NCBI RefSeq assembly: GCF_013391955.1
Contig: NZ_JABUOH010000066.1
Span: forward strand, 1-56,658
Source of the DNA: Candidatus Phytoplasma pruni
GTDB lineage: Bacteria; Bacillota_I; Bacilli_A; Acholeplasmatales; Acholeplasmataceae
Direction of reading: 5' to 3'
DNA length: 56,658 nucleotides
Part shown: piece after piece, positions 18,463-27,510 of the stretch
Position numbering within the stretch: the stretch's first letter is position 1
Layout: each line of letters begins with the position of its first letter
The notes under the pieces: model-generated
What the model was told of the DNA's origin: nothing
What the model saw: only the letters and a program-made list of their open reading frames with translations
The model's database searches: none
Position numbers and translations under genes: made by a program

Positions 18463-18774
18463 ATGTCAGACACTACTCCAAAAATAGATTTTCAACATTT
18501 AATTAATCAACAAGAATTAGTTTTAGTAGATTTTTACGCTTCTTGGTGTTATCCTTGTCAAAAATTAATGCCTGTTTTAGATGAATATTTTGCCAAAAAT
18601 AAAAATATTTCTTTAGTCAAAATCGATATTGATCAACATCCGGAAATAACGAAAGAAAATAAAGTCAATACTTTCCCTACTTTAGTACTTTATAAAAACG
18701 GGAAAGAAATGAAAAGAAGAATAGGTTATTGTTCTTCAGAAGAATTAAAATCTTTTTTAGAAAATAATGCATAA
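18463..18774 (+). CDS. trxA: Thioredoxin
   Basis: A 103-residue thioredoxin, a cytosolic protein-disulfide reductant. The active site is W28-C29-Y-P-C32; the middle 'GP' of classical thioredoxin is 'YP' here, which should shift the redox potential somewhat. The cis-Pro is in 'FPTLVLYKNG' near residue 75. Length is normal and there is no signal peptide. GAAAGG at 18447-18452 precedes ATG 18463. It shares a transcript with truB, which begins 41 bp later; the pairing looks positional rather than functional. Confidence 0.95.
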   Translation: MSDTTPKIDFQHLINQQELVLVDFYASWCYPCQKLMPVLDEYFAKNKNISLVKIDIDQHPEITKENKVNTFPTLVLYKNGKEMKRRIGYCSSEELKSFLENNA

Positions 18775-18815
18775 TTGTTTTTGATAAAAAAGAAAGCAGC
18801 GTTTAATAATGAAAT

Positions 18816-19670
18816 ATGGATGGATTTTTCTTAATCAATAAAGAACCTAATATGACATCACATGATGTCGTTTATAAAATCAAAAAAAAATTTAATTTTG
18901 CCAAAACAGGTCATACAGGGATTTTAGATCCTATGGCGAAAGGTCTTTTAATCGTTTTAATCAATCAAGCGACTAAATTAGCTTTTTTGTTTGAAAATTT
19001 AAATAAAGGTTATCAGGGGAGTATGGTTTTTAACAAACAATACGACACTTTAGATATAACTGGTACTTTAACGGCTCAAAAAGAAATGCTTTTGACTGAT
19101 GAAATGGTACAAGAAAGTGTTGCTTTTTTCGATCAAAAACAATATCTACAAAAACCTCCTCTTTATTCCGCTATTAAAGTTAAAGGACAAAAATTATATG
19201 ATTTAGCGAGGAAAAATATCGAGATAGATATTGCTCCTAGAAAAGTTAAAATATATCATTTAGAGATGGTTTCAGCGTTAAAAAACGATCAAATAGAGTT
19301 CATAACTACTGTTTCCAAAGGAACCTATATTAGAAGCTTAGCGAGAGATATGGGCGAAAGAATGAATACTTATGGTTCTTTACAATCTTTAACAAGAACC
19401 CAAATAGGTTCTTATGATTGGAAAAACGCTAAAACCATTGATGAGGTTAGTTTGGAAGATTTAAATGATGTTAAAAGCTTATTTACAAATCATCAAAAAA
19501 TCGTTTTAAATGATTATTTAGTTAGATTGGTCCAAAACGGTGTTTATTTAGACGAAAGACAAATTATAACTGATGAACCTTTCGTGGTTTTAGATCAAAA
19601 AGAAAATTGGATCGCTTATTACGAACCAATAGAAAAAAATAAATACCGTCCTAGATATTTTTTCCAATAA
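18816..19670 (+). CDS. truB: tRNA pseudouridine(55) synthase
   Basis: A 284-residue TruB that makes the pseudouridine in the T-loop of tRNAs. The start 'MDGFFLINKEPNMTSHDVV' is typical. The catalytic Asp is D38 in 'GHTGILDPMAKGLL', 'YSAIKVKGQKLYDLAR' lies near 117-132, and 'TYIRSLARDMG' near 170. Length is a little below Bacillus TruB (309) because the C-terminal PUA-like part is short. The Shine-Dalgarno AGAAAG is rather far from the ATG. In many Firmicutes truB neighbours ribF or rbfA; neither is here. Confidence 0.95.
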   Translation: MDGFFLINKEPNMTSHDVVYKIKKKFNFAKTGHTGILDPMAKGLLIVLINQATKLAFLFENLNKGYQGSMVFNKQYDTLDITGTLTAQKEMLLTDEMVQESVAFFDQKQYLQKPPLYSAIKVKGQKLYDLARKNIEIDIAPRKVKIYHLEMVSALKNDQIEFITTVSKGTYIRSLARDMGERMNTYGSLQSLTRTQIGSYDWKNAKTIDEVSLEDLNDVKSLFTNHQKIVLNDYLVRLVQNGVYLDERQIITDEPFVVLDQKENWIAYYEPIEKNKYRPRYFFQ

Positions 19671-19697
19671 GTAAAAGCTTTTTTCACTTTATAACCC

Positions 19698-19727
19698 AAA
19701 GACTTTATAAAATAAAGTCTTTTTTTA
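19698..19727 (+). terminator. Terminator after truB
   Basis: An 11-bp stem AAAGACTTTAT (19698-19708) / ATAAAGTCTTT (19712-19722) is followed by T. The rest of 19671-20006 holds no gene; a SD-like AAAGGAGA at 19938 precedes a 9-codon TTG frame (19952-19981) of doubtful meaning. Confidence 0.85.
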
Positions 19728-20006
19728 TGGATCAAAACCAATCTTTTTTTCTTCCTGAGAAGTAATATAAATTAAAAAGGTCTTTTTCCGACTTTAAACA
19801 AAGATAAAATAAATTGTACTATCATAATTGATTTAACAAAATTTCATTAATAATAAAAAAATATAAAAAATAATCATAATTTAATGATAAAATTTAATAG
19901 TAAACAAGATAAATTTTTTTTGCAACTTTATATAAAAAAGGAGAATCAATTTTGTTAAGTGTTTTTATTTGGAAAAGATAATGATATTTAAGATTGAATA
20001 AGAATT

Positions 20007-20522
20007 ATGAAAGGTTTATTAGTTTTATATAATGGTTTTGAAGATTGTGAGGCTTTAGTAACGAGAGCTTTACTGAAAAAAACAAATTTAGACGTTACTA
20101 CTATAACATTAAACGACTCTTTAAATGTTTTTTCATCACAAAAACTTCAAGTTCAAGCAGATATGTATATTGATCAAGTGAATTATGATAATTATGATTT
20201 TTTAATTCTTCCAGGTGGTCCATATGTAAAAAAATTATTAGATGAAAACGGTCGTGACTTACAAATTATTTTAGATATTATTAAACATTTTGCCGATAGA
20301 AACAAAGTTATTGGAGCTATTTGTGCAGCGCCATCTTTCTTAGGAAAACTTAATTTATTAGAAAATCGCCCATTTACTTGTTATCCTGGTTATGAGAAAT
20401 ATATTACTGGTGATTATACAAGTGAAGTTCCAACAGTTGTGAGTGGTAATTTTATCACTTCTCAATCTCCAGCAACAGTTTTTGATTTTGCTGCTCATTT
20501 GATAGATAAATTAATTGTTTAA
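20007..20522 (+). CDS. DJ-1/PfpI (ThiJ) family protein
   Basis: A 171-residue class I glutamine-amidotransferase-like protein of the DJ-1 clade. The nucleophile-elbow cysteine is C106 in 'IGAICAAPSFLGK', with the conserved acidic residue E15 in 'FEDCEALV' and 'LPGGPYVKKL' near 69. Length matches YajL/DJ-1 proteins (180-190). Family members act as glyoxalase-like, deglycase or redox-protective chaperone proteins; which applies here cannot be seen. The Shine-Dalgarno is weak, although a strong SD-like AAAGGAGA lies about 65 bp upstream before a tiny TTG frame. It precedes the carrier gene by 123 bp. Confidence 0.9.
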   Translation: MKGLLVLYNGFEDCEALVTRALLKKTNLDVTTITLNDSLNVFSSQKLQVQADMYIDQVNYDNYDFLILPGGPYVKKLLDENGRDLQIILDIIKHFADRNKVIGAICAAPSFLGKLNLLENRPFTCYPGYEKYITGDYTSEVPTVVSGNFITSQSPATVFDFAAHLIDKLIV

Positions 20523-20645
20523 TAATAGTTATAAATACCATTTATTAAAAATATTTTTTAGTATTAATTAGAAACAACTAAAATAGTTTAAATATTTTAG
20601 TTATTAAATATAAAAAAATTCAAGAAAGAAGAATAGAAAATATTA

Positions 20646-22157
20646 ATGCAAACACAAAATTCTGCAAAGAATATTTCGTCTCCAAGTTCTAAAAAACCAA
20701 TAACTATTTTAGGTTTTCCTCTTTATTTAATTTTAATTGTTTTAGCTATTTCCATAGCTTATTTGGGTTTTTCTTTTAGTAAGTCAAACGACAAAGGTAC
20801 TATAACCTGGCATAATTTAATTGGCGTTTTATTGTTAACTATGGTTGTTGCCGAATTATTTAAAGTAATAGGCAAAAAAACTCCTATTTTAAAAGATATT
20901 GGCGGTGGAGCTATTTTAAGTTTATTAGTGCCTGCTTTTATTTTTAATTATAGTTGCGGCTTTTTAAATGAAAAATTCGATTTCAATCTTTTTCAACAAG
21001 CTTTTAGAGATAATATAAAAATTTTCAACGGTACTATCGGTTTTTCTGAAATGTTTGTTGCTTCTTTAGTGGCTGGAAGTCTTTTAGGCATTGACAAAGA
21101 AATGTTGAAGAGAAATGGTCTTAAATTTTTATCTTTAGTAGTTATTTCTTTAATCGTTTCAGCTACAGTTGTCGGTATAGCTGGTTGTTTTTTAAACCCT
21201 ATAGGCGGTATTGATGGCATTACAAATAGTGGTGAAAATAGTAATGGTGCTGTAAATGCTTTATTTTATATTTTCGTTCCTATCGCTAGTGGCGGTCTTA
21301 CTTGTGGAATTATTCCTCTATCCACTATTTTTTCCCAAGGGAAAGCAAATGAACTTGTAGGAGCAGAAAACACCGTTCAAGCGTTGTTTACAGCGCACAT
21401 CATAACTGCTTTATTAGTTGGTGGTATAGTAAGTGTTATGTTTAGCGGATTAATTAAAAAAATATTCGGTAAAAGTAAATATAGCAGTCCAATCGGTTCG
21501 TTAGAAAAAGAAGTTTTACCTGCTGTTACGCCTAATACAGAAGTAAATACAGCAGAAGTTAAAAAAGAAGAAAACAAAATTACTTTTGAACAAATCAAAA
21601 CTGGTTTTGTATCTATTTTCGCTTTATATGCTGTAAGTTCTTTAATCCGTTCGCTTCTTGTTTGTTTAATGCCAAAAGCTAAAAATTTAATTCCGCCGAC
21701 TATTATTTTCTTAGTGGTTTTAGTTTTAGTTTTCAAAGTGTTTGACGTTATTTCCGATCGTTTCGTTAAAAGCATCGAACAAGCATCTAAATTAGTGACT
21801 AATAATTTATCTTCCGCTGTTTTAGTGGTTATCGGGGTAACGATAGATATTAACGCAGTGATCAAAAACGTAAGTAATATTAACTTTTTCATTGTTTCCG
21901 TTTTAACCGTCTTTACAACTGCATTAACATCCGCTATTGTCGGAAACAAAATGGGTTATTACCCAGTACAAGCTTCTATTGCTGGTGGTCTTTGTGCTAA
22001 CAGTATTGGTGGCGTAGGTAATTTAGCTATTTTAGAAGCATCCGATTCCTTCGAATTGATGCCTTATGCGCAAATTTCTACTCGTATTGGTGGAGATTTA
22101 GTGGTTATTATCGCTAGTATCTTTTATCCTGTCTTTTATACAATATCTGTTTTATAG
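20646..22157 (+). CDS. 2-hydroxycarboxylate (malate/citrate) transporter, CitS/MleP family
   Basis: A 503-residue polytopic carrier with about 11-12 hydrophobic segments. It matches the 2HCT family by 'IASGGLTCGIIPLS' (about 214-227), 'NSIGGVGNLAIL' (about 451-462, the GGxG re-entrant-loop motif) and the substrate-binding Arg in 'ISTRIGGDLVVII' near the C-terminus. A Lys/Glu-rich cytosolic loop lies near 290-320. These carriers import malate or citrate with Na+ or H+. In phytoplasmas malate uptake is thought to feed malic enzyme, then acetyl-CoA, acetyl phosphate and ATP; acetate kinase is the next gene. Substrate preference cannot be read from the sequence. It ends at a 12-bp terminator. Confidence 0.9.
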   Translation: MQTQNSAKNISSPSSKKPITILGFPLYLILIVLAISIAYLGFSFSKSNDKGTITWHNLIGVLLLTMVVAELFKVIGKKTPILKDIGGGAILSLLVPAFIFNYSCGFLNEKFDFNLFQQAFRDNIKIFNGTIGFSEMFVASLVAGSLLGIDKEMLKRNGLKFLSLVVISLIVSATVVGIAGCFLNPIGGIDGITNSGENSNGAVNALFYIFVPIASGGLTCGIIPLSTIFSQGKANELVGAENTVQALFTAHIITALLVGGIVSVMFSGLIKKIFGKSKYSSPIGSLEKEVLPAVTPNTEVNTAEVKKEENKITFEQIKTGFVSIFALYAVSSLIRSLLVCLMPKAKNLIPPTIIFLVVLVLVFKVFDVISDRFVKSIEQASKLVTNNLSSAVLVVIGVTIDINAVIKNVSNINFFIVSVLTVFTTALTSAIVGNKMGYYPVQASIAGGLCANSIGGVGNLAILEASDSFELMPYAQISTRIGGDLVVIIASIFYPVFYTISVL

Positions 22158-22181
22158 TCCATTAATTTTTAAAAATTTCAC

Positions 22182-22220
22182 AACTAAACTGTTTTATTTG
22201 CCACAACAGTTTAGTTTTTT
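22182..22220 (+). terminator. Terminator after the carrier gene
   Basis: A perfect 12-bp stem AACTAAACTGTT (22182-22193) / AACAGTTTAGTT (22205-22216) is followed by T. The remaining 22221-22583 holds no convincing gene; it carries the upstream region of ackA. Confidence 0.88.
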
Positions 22221-22583
22221 CTTTTTTACACAATAATCGCTCCAAGATGAAAGACTGTCTCTAATCGTTGGTGTTATCATTGAATCTAAAAAGACGTTTA
22301 ATGGGAGAAAAAATAAATTTAACAATTATCCATCTCTTTTATGTTTAGTTCCTTCTCTTCGTATCATCCATCTTTTCATTACTCAAAAACAAGTCTATAA
22401 TAGAATTTTTCAGGAAATAAAAGATTAATTTTCTTTCAAAAATACATTTTTAAGATTTTTATATGTTAAAATAAAAAAGGTTACTTAATTTAATTATAAG
22501 TTTAATAAAATTAAAAAAGTTTTTTACGAAAATATTTCCCACTAATATGTTAGAAAAAAATATAAAAAGGAGAAAAATATATT

Positions 22584-23771
22584 ATGAAAATCATGTCTGT
22601 TAATGCTGGTAGTTCTTCTTTAAAATTTCAATTATTAAATATGAAAAATGAAGAAGTTCTTTGTGACGGTTTATTTGAAAGAATCGGCAATACCAATACT
22701 ATTTTTAAAATCAAAACTCCAGGACACAAACAAGAACAAATCGTTCCTATTTCCGACCACAAACAAGCGGTAGAAATGTTGTTAGAATATTTAATTGAAA
22801 AAAAATTCATCCAAACGCTAGATGAAATTGATGGAGTAGGGCACAGAATTGTTCAAGGGGGAGAATATTTTAAAAATTCTGTTGTTTTAACCGAGGAAAA
22901 CATTAAACAGGTGGAAAGTTTAAACGATTTAGCTCCTCTTCATAATCCTGCTAACCTTTTAAGCATTAAAGTCTTTAAAAAAGTTTTGCCACAAACTTTA
23001 CAAGTAGGGGTGTTTGACACTAATTTCCATCAAACTATGCAAGAACAAAATTTTTTATATGCGACACCTTATGAATGGTATCAAAAATATAAAATTAGAA
23101 AATACGGTTTTCACGGCATTTCTTATCAATATATTTCCCAAAAAGCACAAGAAATTTTCCAAAAACCGAACTTAAAATTAATCGTTTGTCACGCTGGTAA
23201 TGGTGTTTCTTTAACTGCTATTGAAAACGGCAAATCCGTAGATACTTCCATGGGTTTCACTCCTTTAGAAGGGGTACCAATGGGAACACGCAGTGGTAAT
23301 GTAGATCCTAATGTTGTCACTTTTATCGCTGATAAAGAAAACAAAACAGCTAAAGAAGTGATTAACGAATTAAATAAAAAATCCGGTTTATTAGGTGTTT
23401 CAGGCATTTCTAATGATGGACGCGATTTAGAAAACATGATTCAAAAAAACAACAAAAGAGCTTTATTAGCTTTTGAAATTCAAATCAAAAGAGTTGTTGA
23501 TTATATCGCTAGTTATTATGTTTTACTAAAAGGCGCTGATGCTTTAATTTTTACAGCCGGAATAGGGGAAAATTCTTCTTTCTTCCGCAGAGAAGTGGTT
23601 AAACGTTTAGAGGCTTTAAATATTTATTTAGACCAAGATTTAAACGATCAACGCCTACCAGGAGAAAGAGTCATCTCTACGTCTGAATCTGCAGTTAAAG
23701 TGATGGTTATTCCTACTAACGAAGAAATAGCTATCGCTCGTGATGTTGTCGCTTTAAAACAACAAAACTAA
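22584..23771 (+). CDS. ackA: Acetate kinase
   Basis: A 395-residue acetate kinase of the ASKHA fold that makes ATP from acetyl phosphate. Signature 1 'MSVNAGSSSLKFQLL' is at the N-terminus, 'GVGHRIVQGGEYF' near 85, the adenosine-binding 'DTSMGFTPLEGVPMGTRSGNVDP' region is near 213-235, and 'FTAGIGENSSFFR' is near 325. Length is normal. AAGGAG at 22567-22572 gives a strong start. Because phytoplasmas lack the ATP synthase and often rely little on glycolysis, this substrate-level step is thought to be central; the carrier upstream supplies the substrate. No pta or pduL is in the window. Confidence 0.97.
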   Translation: MKIMSVNAGSSSLKFQLLNMKNEEVLCDGLFERIGNTNTIFKIKTPGHKQEQIVPISDHKQAVEMLLEYLIEKKFIQTLDEIDGVGHRIVQGGEYFKNSVVLTEENIKQVESLNDLAPLHNPANLLSIKVFKKVLPQTLQVGVFDTNFHQTMQEQNFLYATPYEWYQKYKIRKYGFHGISYQYISQKAQEIFQKPNLKLIVCHAGNGVSLTAIENGKSVDTSMGFTPLEGVPMGTRSGNVDPNVVTFIADKENKTAKEVINELNKKSGLLGVSGISNDGRDLENMIQKNNKRALLAFEIQIKRVVDYIASYYVLLKGADALIFTAGIGENSSFFRREVVKRLEALNIYLDQDLNDQRLPGERVISTSESAVKVMVIPTNEEIAIARDVVALKQQN

Positions 23772-23785
23772 TCTTTTTTTAATCC

Positions 23786-23822
23786 TTTTTACCACTTTAA
23801 TTCAACGTTAAAGTGGTAAAAA
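23786..23822 (+). promoter_or_regulatory. 15-bp hairpin directly before tRNA-Ser
   Basis: A perfect stem: TTTTTACCACTTTAA (23786-23800) pairs with the sequence at 23808-23822, with a 7-nt loop. It is followed by A's, not T's, and ends 5 nt before the tRNA, so it is neither a normal terminator nor a promoter. It probably marks an RNA-processing site in an ackA-tRNA transcript. Confidence 0.6.
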
Positions 23823-23827
23823 CTATC

Positions 23828-23916
23828 GGAGGGGTACTCAAGTGGTTTAAGAGGCTCGCTTGGAAAGCGCGTAGATCTGAAAAGATGCGAGGGTTCGAAT
23901 CCCTTCTCCTCCGCCA
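23828..23916 (+). tRNA. tRNA-Ser (GGA)
   Basis: An 89-nt class II tRNA. The acceptor stem GGAGGGG pairs with CTCCTCC (one G-U), the discriminator is G, and CCA is encoded. The anticodon loop TTGGAAA reads GGA (codons UCC/UCU). There is a long variable arm 'GATCTGAAAAGATG' and the T-loop 'GGTTCGAATCC'. One anticodon-stem pair (28-42) appears mismatched. No promoter is visible in the 56 bp after ackA. Confidence 0.95.
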
Positions 23917-23938
23917 AATTAATAAATATTTTTTGAAT

Positions 23939-23977
23939 GTTAAAAAATGTCTCTGGATGGTTTTTTAACTTTTTTTA
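23939..23977 (+). terminator. Terminator after tRNA-Ser
   Basis: GTTAAAAAA (23939-23947) pairs with TTTTTTAAC (23961-23969), with a 13-nt loop and a following T run. The stem is A-T rich, so strength is moderate. Confidence 0.65.
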
Positions 23978-24129
23978 TCACTTTATAACACAACAACTTT
24001 TAAATAAAACATTTAATGGGATTAAATCTTTTCTTTAAAAGATGACAAAAAATAATATATTCCCCAAAGTTTAATTTTTTTAATATTAACAAATTACTTC
24101 TCAAAATAAAAAAAGGTAATTTTATTCAT

Positions 24130-24996
24130 ATGAAACAATATTTAGAATTATGCAATTTGATCGTAGAAAAAGGAGAAGTGCGCGAAAACCGTACTAAATT
24201 CGTTACCCAAAGTATTTTTGGTCATCAAATGCGTTTTAATTTAGAAGAAGGGTTTCCTTTGGTTACTACTAAAAAAGTTCATTTAAGAGCTATTATTCAT
24301 GAATTATTATGGTTTATCAAAGGCGATACTAACATTCGTTACTTAGCGCTGAATAATGTTAATATTTGGAACGAATGGCCTTATCAAAAATTTTGTCAAT
24401 CGCCCGATTTCCAAGGCGAAAGTCAGCAAGAATTTATTGATAAAATTAAAACAGATGCTCAATTTGCAGAAAAACATGGGGATTTAGGACCTGTTTATGG
24501 CAAACAATGGCGTGATTTTGCCGGAGTAGATCAATTGCAAAAAACTATTCAAGAAATCAAAAAAAACCCTAATTCACGTCGTTTAATTGTTTCGGCTTGG
24601 AATCCGCCTTTGGTAGACGAAATGGTTTTACCTCCATGTCATGTCTTAATGCAGTTTTATGTCAATAAAGGCAAAATTTCTTTACAATTGTTTCAACGTA
24701 GTGGCGATGTTTTTCTAGGTATCCCTTTTAACATTGCTTCGTATTCTTTGCTATTAATGATGGTGGCACAAGTGACTGGTTTAGAAGCTTATGAATTTAT
24801 TCATACTTTGGGCGATGCGCATATTTACCACAACCATTTAGAACAAATCAATATTCAAAGAAAACGTATACCAAAAAAACTACCTCAAATGCTTTTAAAT
24901 CCTCAGGTCAAAAACATTGAAGATTTCCGCTTTGAAGATTTTAAATTAGAAAATTATCATTATCATCCATCTTTAAAAGGAGAAGTAGCAGTATGA
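24130..24996 (+). CDS. thyA: Thymidylate synthase
   Basis: A 288-residue ThyA that converts dUMP to dTMP with methylene-tetrahydrofolate. The catalytic cysteine is C170 in '[10 protein letters not shown]', '[11 protein letters not shown]' (149-159) binds phosphate, '[18 protein letters not shown]' is near 183-200, and '[13 protein letters not shown]' near 226-238. It is complete; Bacillus ThyB and E. coli ThyA are 264 residues, and the extra length is an insert near 85-120 as in other Firmicutes. It overlaps folA by 4 nt (ATGA), which couples the two enzymes of the folate cycle at translation. Confidence 0.98.
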   Translation: MKQYLELCNLIVEKGEVRENRTKFVTQSIFGHQMRFNLEEGFPLVTTKKVHLRAIIHELLWFIKGDTNIRYLALNNVNIWNEWPYQKFCQSPDFQGESQQEFIDKIKTDAQFAEKHGDLGPVYGKQWRDFAGVDQLQKTIQEIKKNPNSRRLIVSAWNPPLVDEMVLPPCHVLMQFYVNKGKISLQLFQRSGDVFLGIPFNIASYSLLLMMVAQVTGLEAYEFIHTLGDAHIYHNHLEQINIQRKRIPKKLPQMLLNPQVKNIEDFRFEDFKLENYHYHPSLKGEVAV

Positions 24997-25484
24997 TTAG
25001 TTTGATTACCGCCTTGGATTCTAATTTTTTAATTGGCAATAAAAATAGTTTACCTTGGCATTATCCTAAAGATCTGATTTTTTTTAAAAAAAAAACTTTC
25101 CAAAAAAACGTTTTAATGGGTTGGAATACCTATCTTTCTTTAAAACAATATTACCGCAATAAACCTTTACCTTTTGCTACTGCTTATATCGCTAGCAATT
25201 CTCAACACGAAAATTTATCAGACGGAATTATTGTTAACGATTTAATCGCTTTTTTAAAAAAGTATCAAAATTCGGAAGAAAATATTTTTATTATAGGCGG
25301 AAGTCAAATTTATACCCAATCCTTGCCTTATGCTGATGTTTTATATATCACTCATATCTTAAAAAGGTATCAAGGAGATTCTTTTTTTCCTGACGTAGAT
25401 TTGACTCAATACCAACTCATAGAAAAAGATATTCAAGAAGAATTGCTTTTTGCTACTTATCAAAAAGGAGGCAAAGTTAAATAA
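24993..25484 (+). CDS. folA: Dihydrofolate reductase
   Basis: A 163-residue DHFR that regenerates tetrahydrofolate consumed by ThyA. The start '[28 protein letters not shown]' carries the Met20-like loop and the catalytic acid D27. '[11 protein letters not shown]' near 40-50 replaces the usual MGRxTxxS, and '[25 protein letters not shown]' near 95-120 is the NADPH-binding part. The change of the common Arg to Trp in 'MGWNT' is unusual. The ATG overlaps the thyA stop, and the stop overlaps the plsC ATG by 1 nt, so all three are one operon. Confidence 0.96.
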   Translation: MISLITALDSNFLIGNKNSLPWHYPKDLIFFKKKTFQKNVLMGWNTYLSLKQYYRNKPLPFATAYIASNSQHENLSDGIIVNDLIAFLKKYQNSEENIFIIGGSQIYTQSLPYADVLYITHILKRYQGDSFFPDVDLTQYQLIEKDIQEELLFATYQKGGKVK

Positions 25485-26275
25485 TGTTTACTTTATTTTT
25501 CATCGCATCTTTCGTAAGTTTTTATATTTCCTTTGTTGTATATTGTGATTGCGGCATAGCAGGTTATTTTTTAAGTTTTTTCGCTAGTTTAGCCTTATCT
25601 TGGGTTATGGTTTTATTGGTATTTTTTATCATGATGTTTATCAACAGAAGATTAAAAATTAACAACTCTTTTCAACAGAAGGTTGTTGCTAGCGTCTCTA
25701 AATTAATTCTTAGATTTTTCCGCATTAAAGTAACGGTTCATAACCGAGAATTAATCCCTTATAAAGGCAATTTAGTGATTTATTCTAATCATAAAACTAA
25801 TTTTGATCCTTTTATCATCGCTTGTGCGGTTGATAGAACGATGTCTTTCTCGCCTAAAGATGATTTATATAAAGGTCGTTGGGGTTGGTTTTTAAGTTAT
25901 TATTTCAATTCTATTCATTGCTTAAAAATAGTAAGAGGTAATCCGCGCGCAACAGTGCAAAACTTAAACCAAGCGATTGAAAATGTGAAACAAGAGCTAG
26001 CGATGTTGATCTTTCCTGAAGGTGGCGTTGTTAACAAAAAAAACGATAAAATCATCAGCACTTTAGATGGAGCTTATAAAATAGCTGTTAAAGGCGAAGC
26101 CAACATTCTGCCTATTACTCTTAAAGGGGCTTACAAAATGAGAAAGAGATTTTGGTTCAAAAGAAAAAAAGTTGAAGTAATTATTCACCCTCATATTAAA
26201 TATGAAAATTATAAAGATAAAAATACGCAACAAATAGGTCAAGAAGTGGCTGATATTATTAATTCAGCTTTATAA
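25484..26275 (+). CDS. plsC: 1-acyl-sn-glycerol-3-phosphate acyltransferase
   Basis: A 263-residue LPA acyltransferase that makes phosphatidic acid at the inner face of the membrane. Two membrane segments lie at about 3-20 and 28-53. Motif I is NHKTNFD (H103, D108, the catalytic HX4D), and motif III is 'LIFPEGGVV' near 176. It shares one base (TAATG) with folA, so translation is coupled although the pathways differ. No plsX or plsY is in the window. Length is slightly above Bacillus PlsC because of the N-terminal anchor. Confidence 0.94.
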   Translation: MFTLFFIASFVSFYISFVVYCDCGIAGYFLSFFASLALSWVMVLLVFFIMMFINRRLKINNSFQQKVVASVSKLILRFFRIKVTVHNRELIPYKGNLVIYSNHKTNFDPFIIACAVDRTMSFSPKDDLYKGRWGWFLSYYFNSIHCLKIVRGNPRATVQNLNQAIENVKQELAMLIFPEGGVVNKKNDKIISTLDGAYKIAVKGEANILPITLKGAYKMRKRFWFKRKKVEVIIHPHIKYENYKDKNTQQIGQEVADIINSAL

Positions 26276-26293
26276 AAAAACAAAATAGAAAGT

Positions 26294-27076
26294 ATGCTTG
26301 CAAGCACGATGTTTAACAAATTATTTTTTCAACGCATAATCGCCATATTTCTTTTGGTTATGGTTGGTTGTTTCATGATTACTTATTTCCCTTTTCTATC
26401 TAAAAATCATCAAAATGTTTCTAACGATCTGTCCTCTATCAAAAAGGTTCATCATTTTCAAGAAGAAGAAGGAGATTTTTTTCCAGAGGAAAAAAGGCAA
26501 ACAAATGTCAAAACAGAAATCCTCAACGGTGAAACATATTTGACCTTTTCTCAATATGATGAAAAAGGCGTTTTATTGCAAGAAAGCAAATTCAATCAAA
26601 ACGGCACTTTTTCTCTTTCTTATAAAACTTTTTACCCTAACGGACAATTAAAAACTGTTAGAGAAAATTATCACAATAGCGATCAGATACATTTTATCCG
26701 AAAATACAATAAAAAAGGTGTTTTATGCGAAGGGGAAACTTTTTCCCTGCAAGGTAAAACTATTGGTACGATCATTAATTTTCCAGACGAAGGTTTAATG
26801 CAAGAAAATATTTATCACCCAGAAAACGAACAACTTTCTCAAGTGCTAGAATATACTTCAGAAGGACAATTGATGCGTTCTTGGGAATATTTTTTCGATG
26901 CTAAAAGTTTAAAGAATAATGTCCAAAAATTGATAGAATATGATACTGACGGCAAAATTCTTAAAATAACTGCTTTTTATCAACATTTTCAACAAAAAGT
27001 GATCTTTGACAGACATAAATCCACAAGGAAAAGTAATTTATTCGGTTGTTTAAATTTTTTTAAGCCAAAAAACTAA
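26294..27076 (+). CDS. Membrane-anchored YwqK/MORN-like repeat protein
   Basis: A 260-residue protein of unknown function. One hydrophobic segment spans about 13-35 and includes a Cys in 'LLVMVGCFMIT', which is not a clear lipobox. After an acidic linker, residues 75-235 hold repeats of about 20-25 residues of the type 'YxxNGQLKxVREN' and 'YDxDGKILKITAF', as in YwqK/MORN-variant proteins. It differs from, but recalls, the repeat proteins at 68, 1729 and 49989. The start is ATG 26294 or 26309; AGAAAG at 26287-26292 is too close for the first and far for the second. It lies 18 bp after plsC and may be the last gene of that operon. Confidence 0.7.
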   Translation: MLASTMFNKLFFQRIIAIFLLVMVGCFMITYFPFLSKNHQNVSNDLSSIKKVHHFQEEEGDFFPEEKRQTNVKTEILNGETYLTFSQYDEKGVLLQESKFNQNGTFSLSYKTFYPNGQLKTVRENYHNSDQIHFIRKYNKKGVLCEGETFSLQGKTIGTIINFPDEGLMQENIYHPENEQLSQVLEYTSEGQLMRSWEYFFDAKSLKNNVQKLIEYDTDGKILKITAFYQHFQQKVIFDRHKSTRKSNLFGCLNFFKPKN

Positions 27077-27510
27077 TCATTTTTATGATAGTAAATTTCA
27101 TCCACATTAAAAAAAGATTATTTTAGTTCAAAAAGGAGATTCTTTCTAGATTATTTCCTTTTTTTCTTCTTTAAAAAGTAAAAAAAATATCACATCATTA
27201 GCCTCTTTTTTCCGTAAAAAAAAGAGAGAGGAAAGGTAAATAAATTTTATTTTCTTTATTTATTTTATAATTGATGTATAATTAAATTGAAATATAAATT
27301 TGTTTGAATTCTTCAAAAAGAAAATTATCAAAAGCATTATTTTTATCAACTTTACTTGAGTTATAAAAATAATGTATTTTCTTTTATGAAACTTCATTTT
27401 TAATTTTAAATAAACTAAAAAGGATATAAAAATGTAATTATTAGAAAAGACTGCTTTTGCAGTTCTAATCATTACATAAATAAAAATTTATAAAATATAG
27501 GTAATAAAAC
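27077..27510 (+). promoter_or_regulatory. Long leader region of tig with hairpin and start-stop
   Basis: No gene is seen. Two perfect TATAAT boxes lie at 27266-27271 and 27277-27282, implying a leader of over 200 nt. At 27432-27437 an ATG is followed directly by TAA, with AAAAGGA 8 nt upstream: a start-stop element. It leads into a long hairpin, 27434-27475: GTAAT/ATTAC, ATTAGA/TCTAAT and ACTGC/GCAGT with a TTTT loop, one mismatch and one 4-nt bulge. No T run follows, so it is a leader structure rather than a terminator. Confidence 0.55.

Noticed and set aside
27181-27240. CCTCTTTTTT / AAAAAAAGAGAGG imperfect repeat as a terminator after the gene at 26294
   Set aside because: Pairing is mostly A-T, interrupted, and not followed by a T run.
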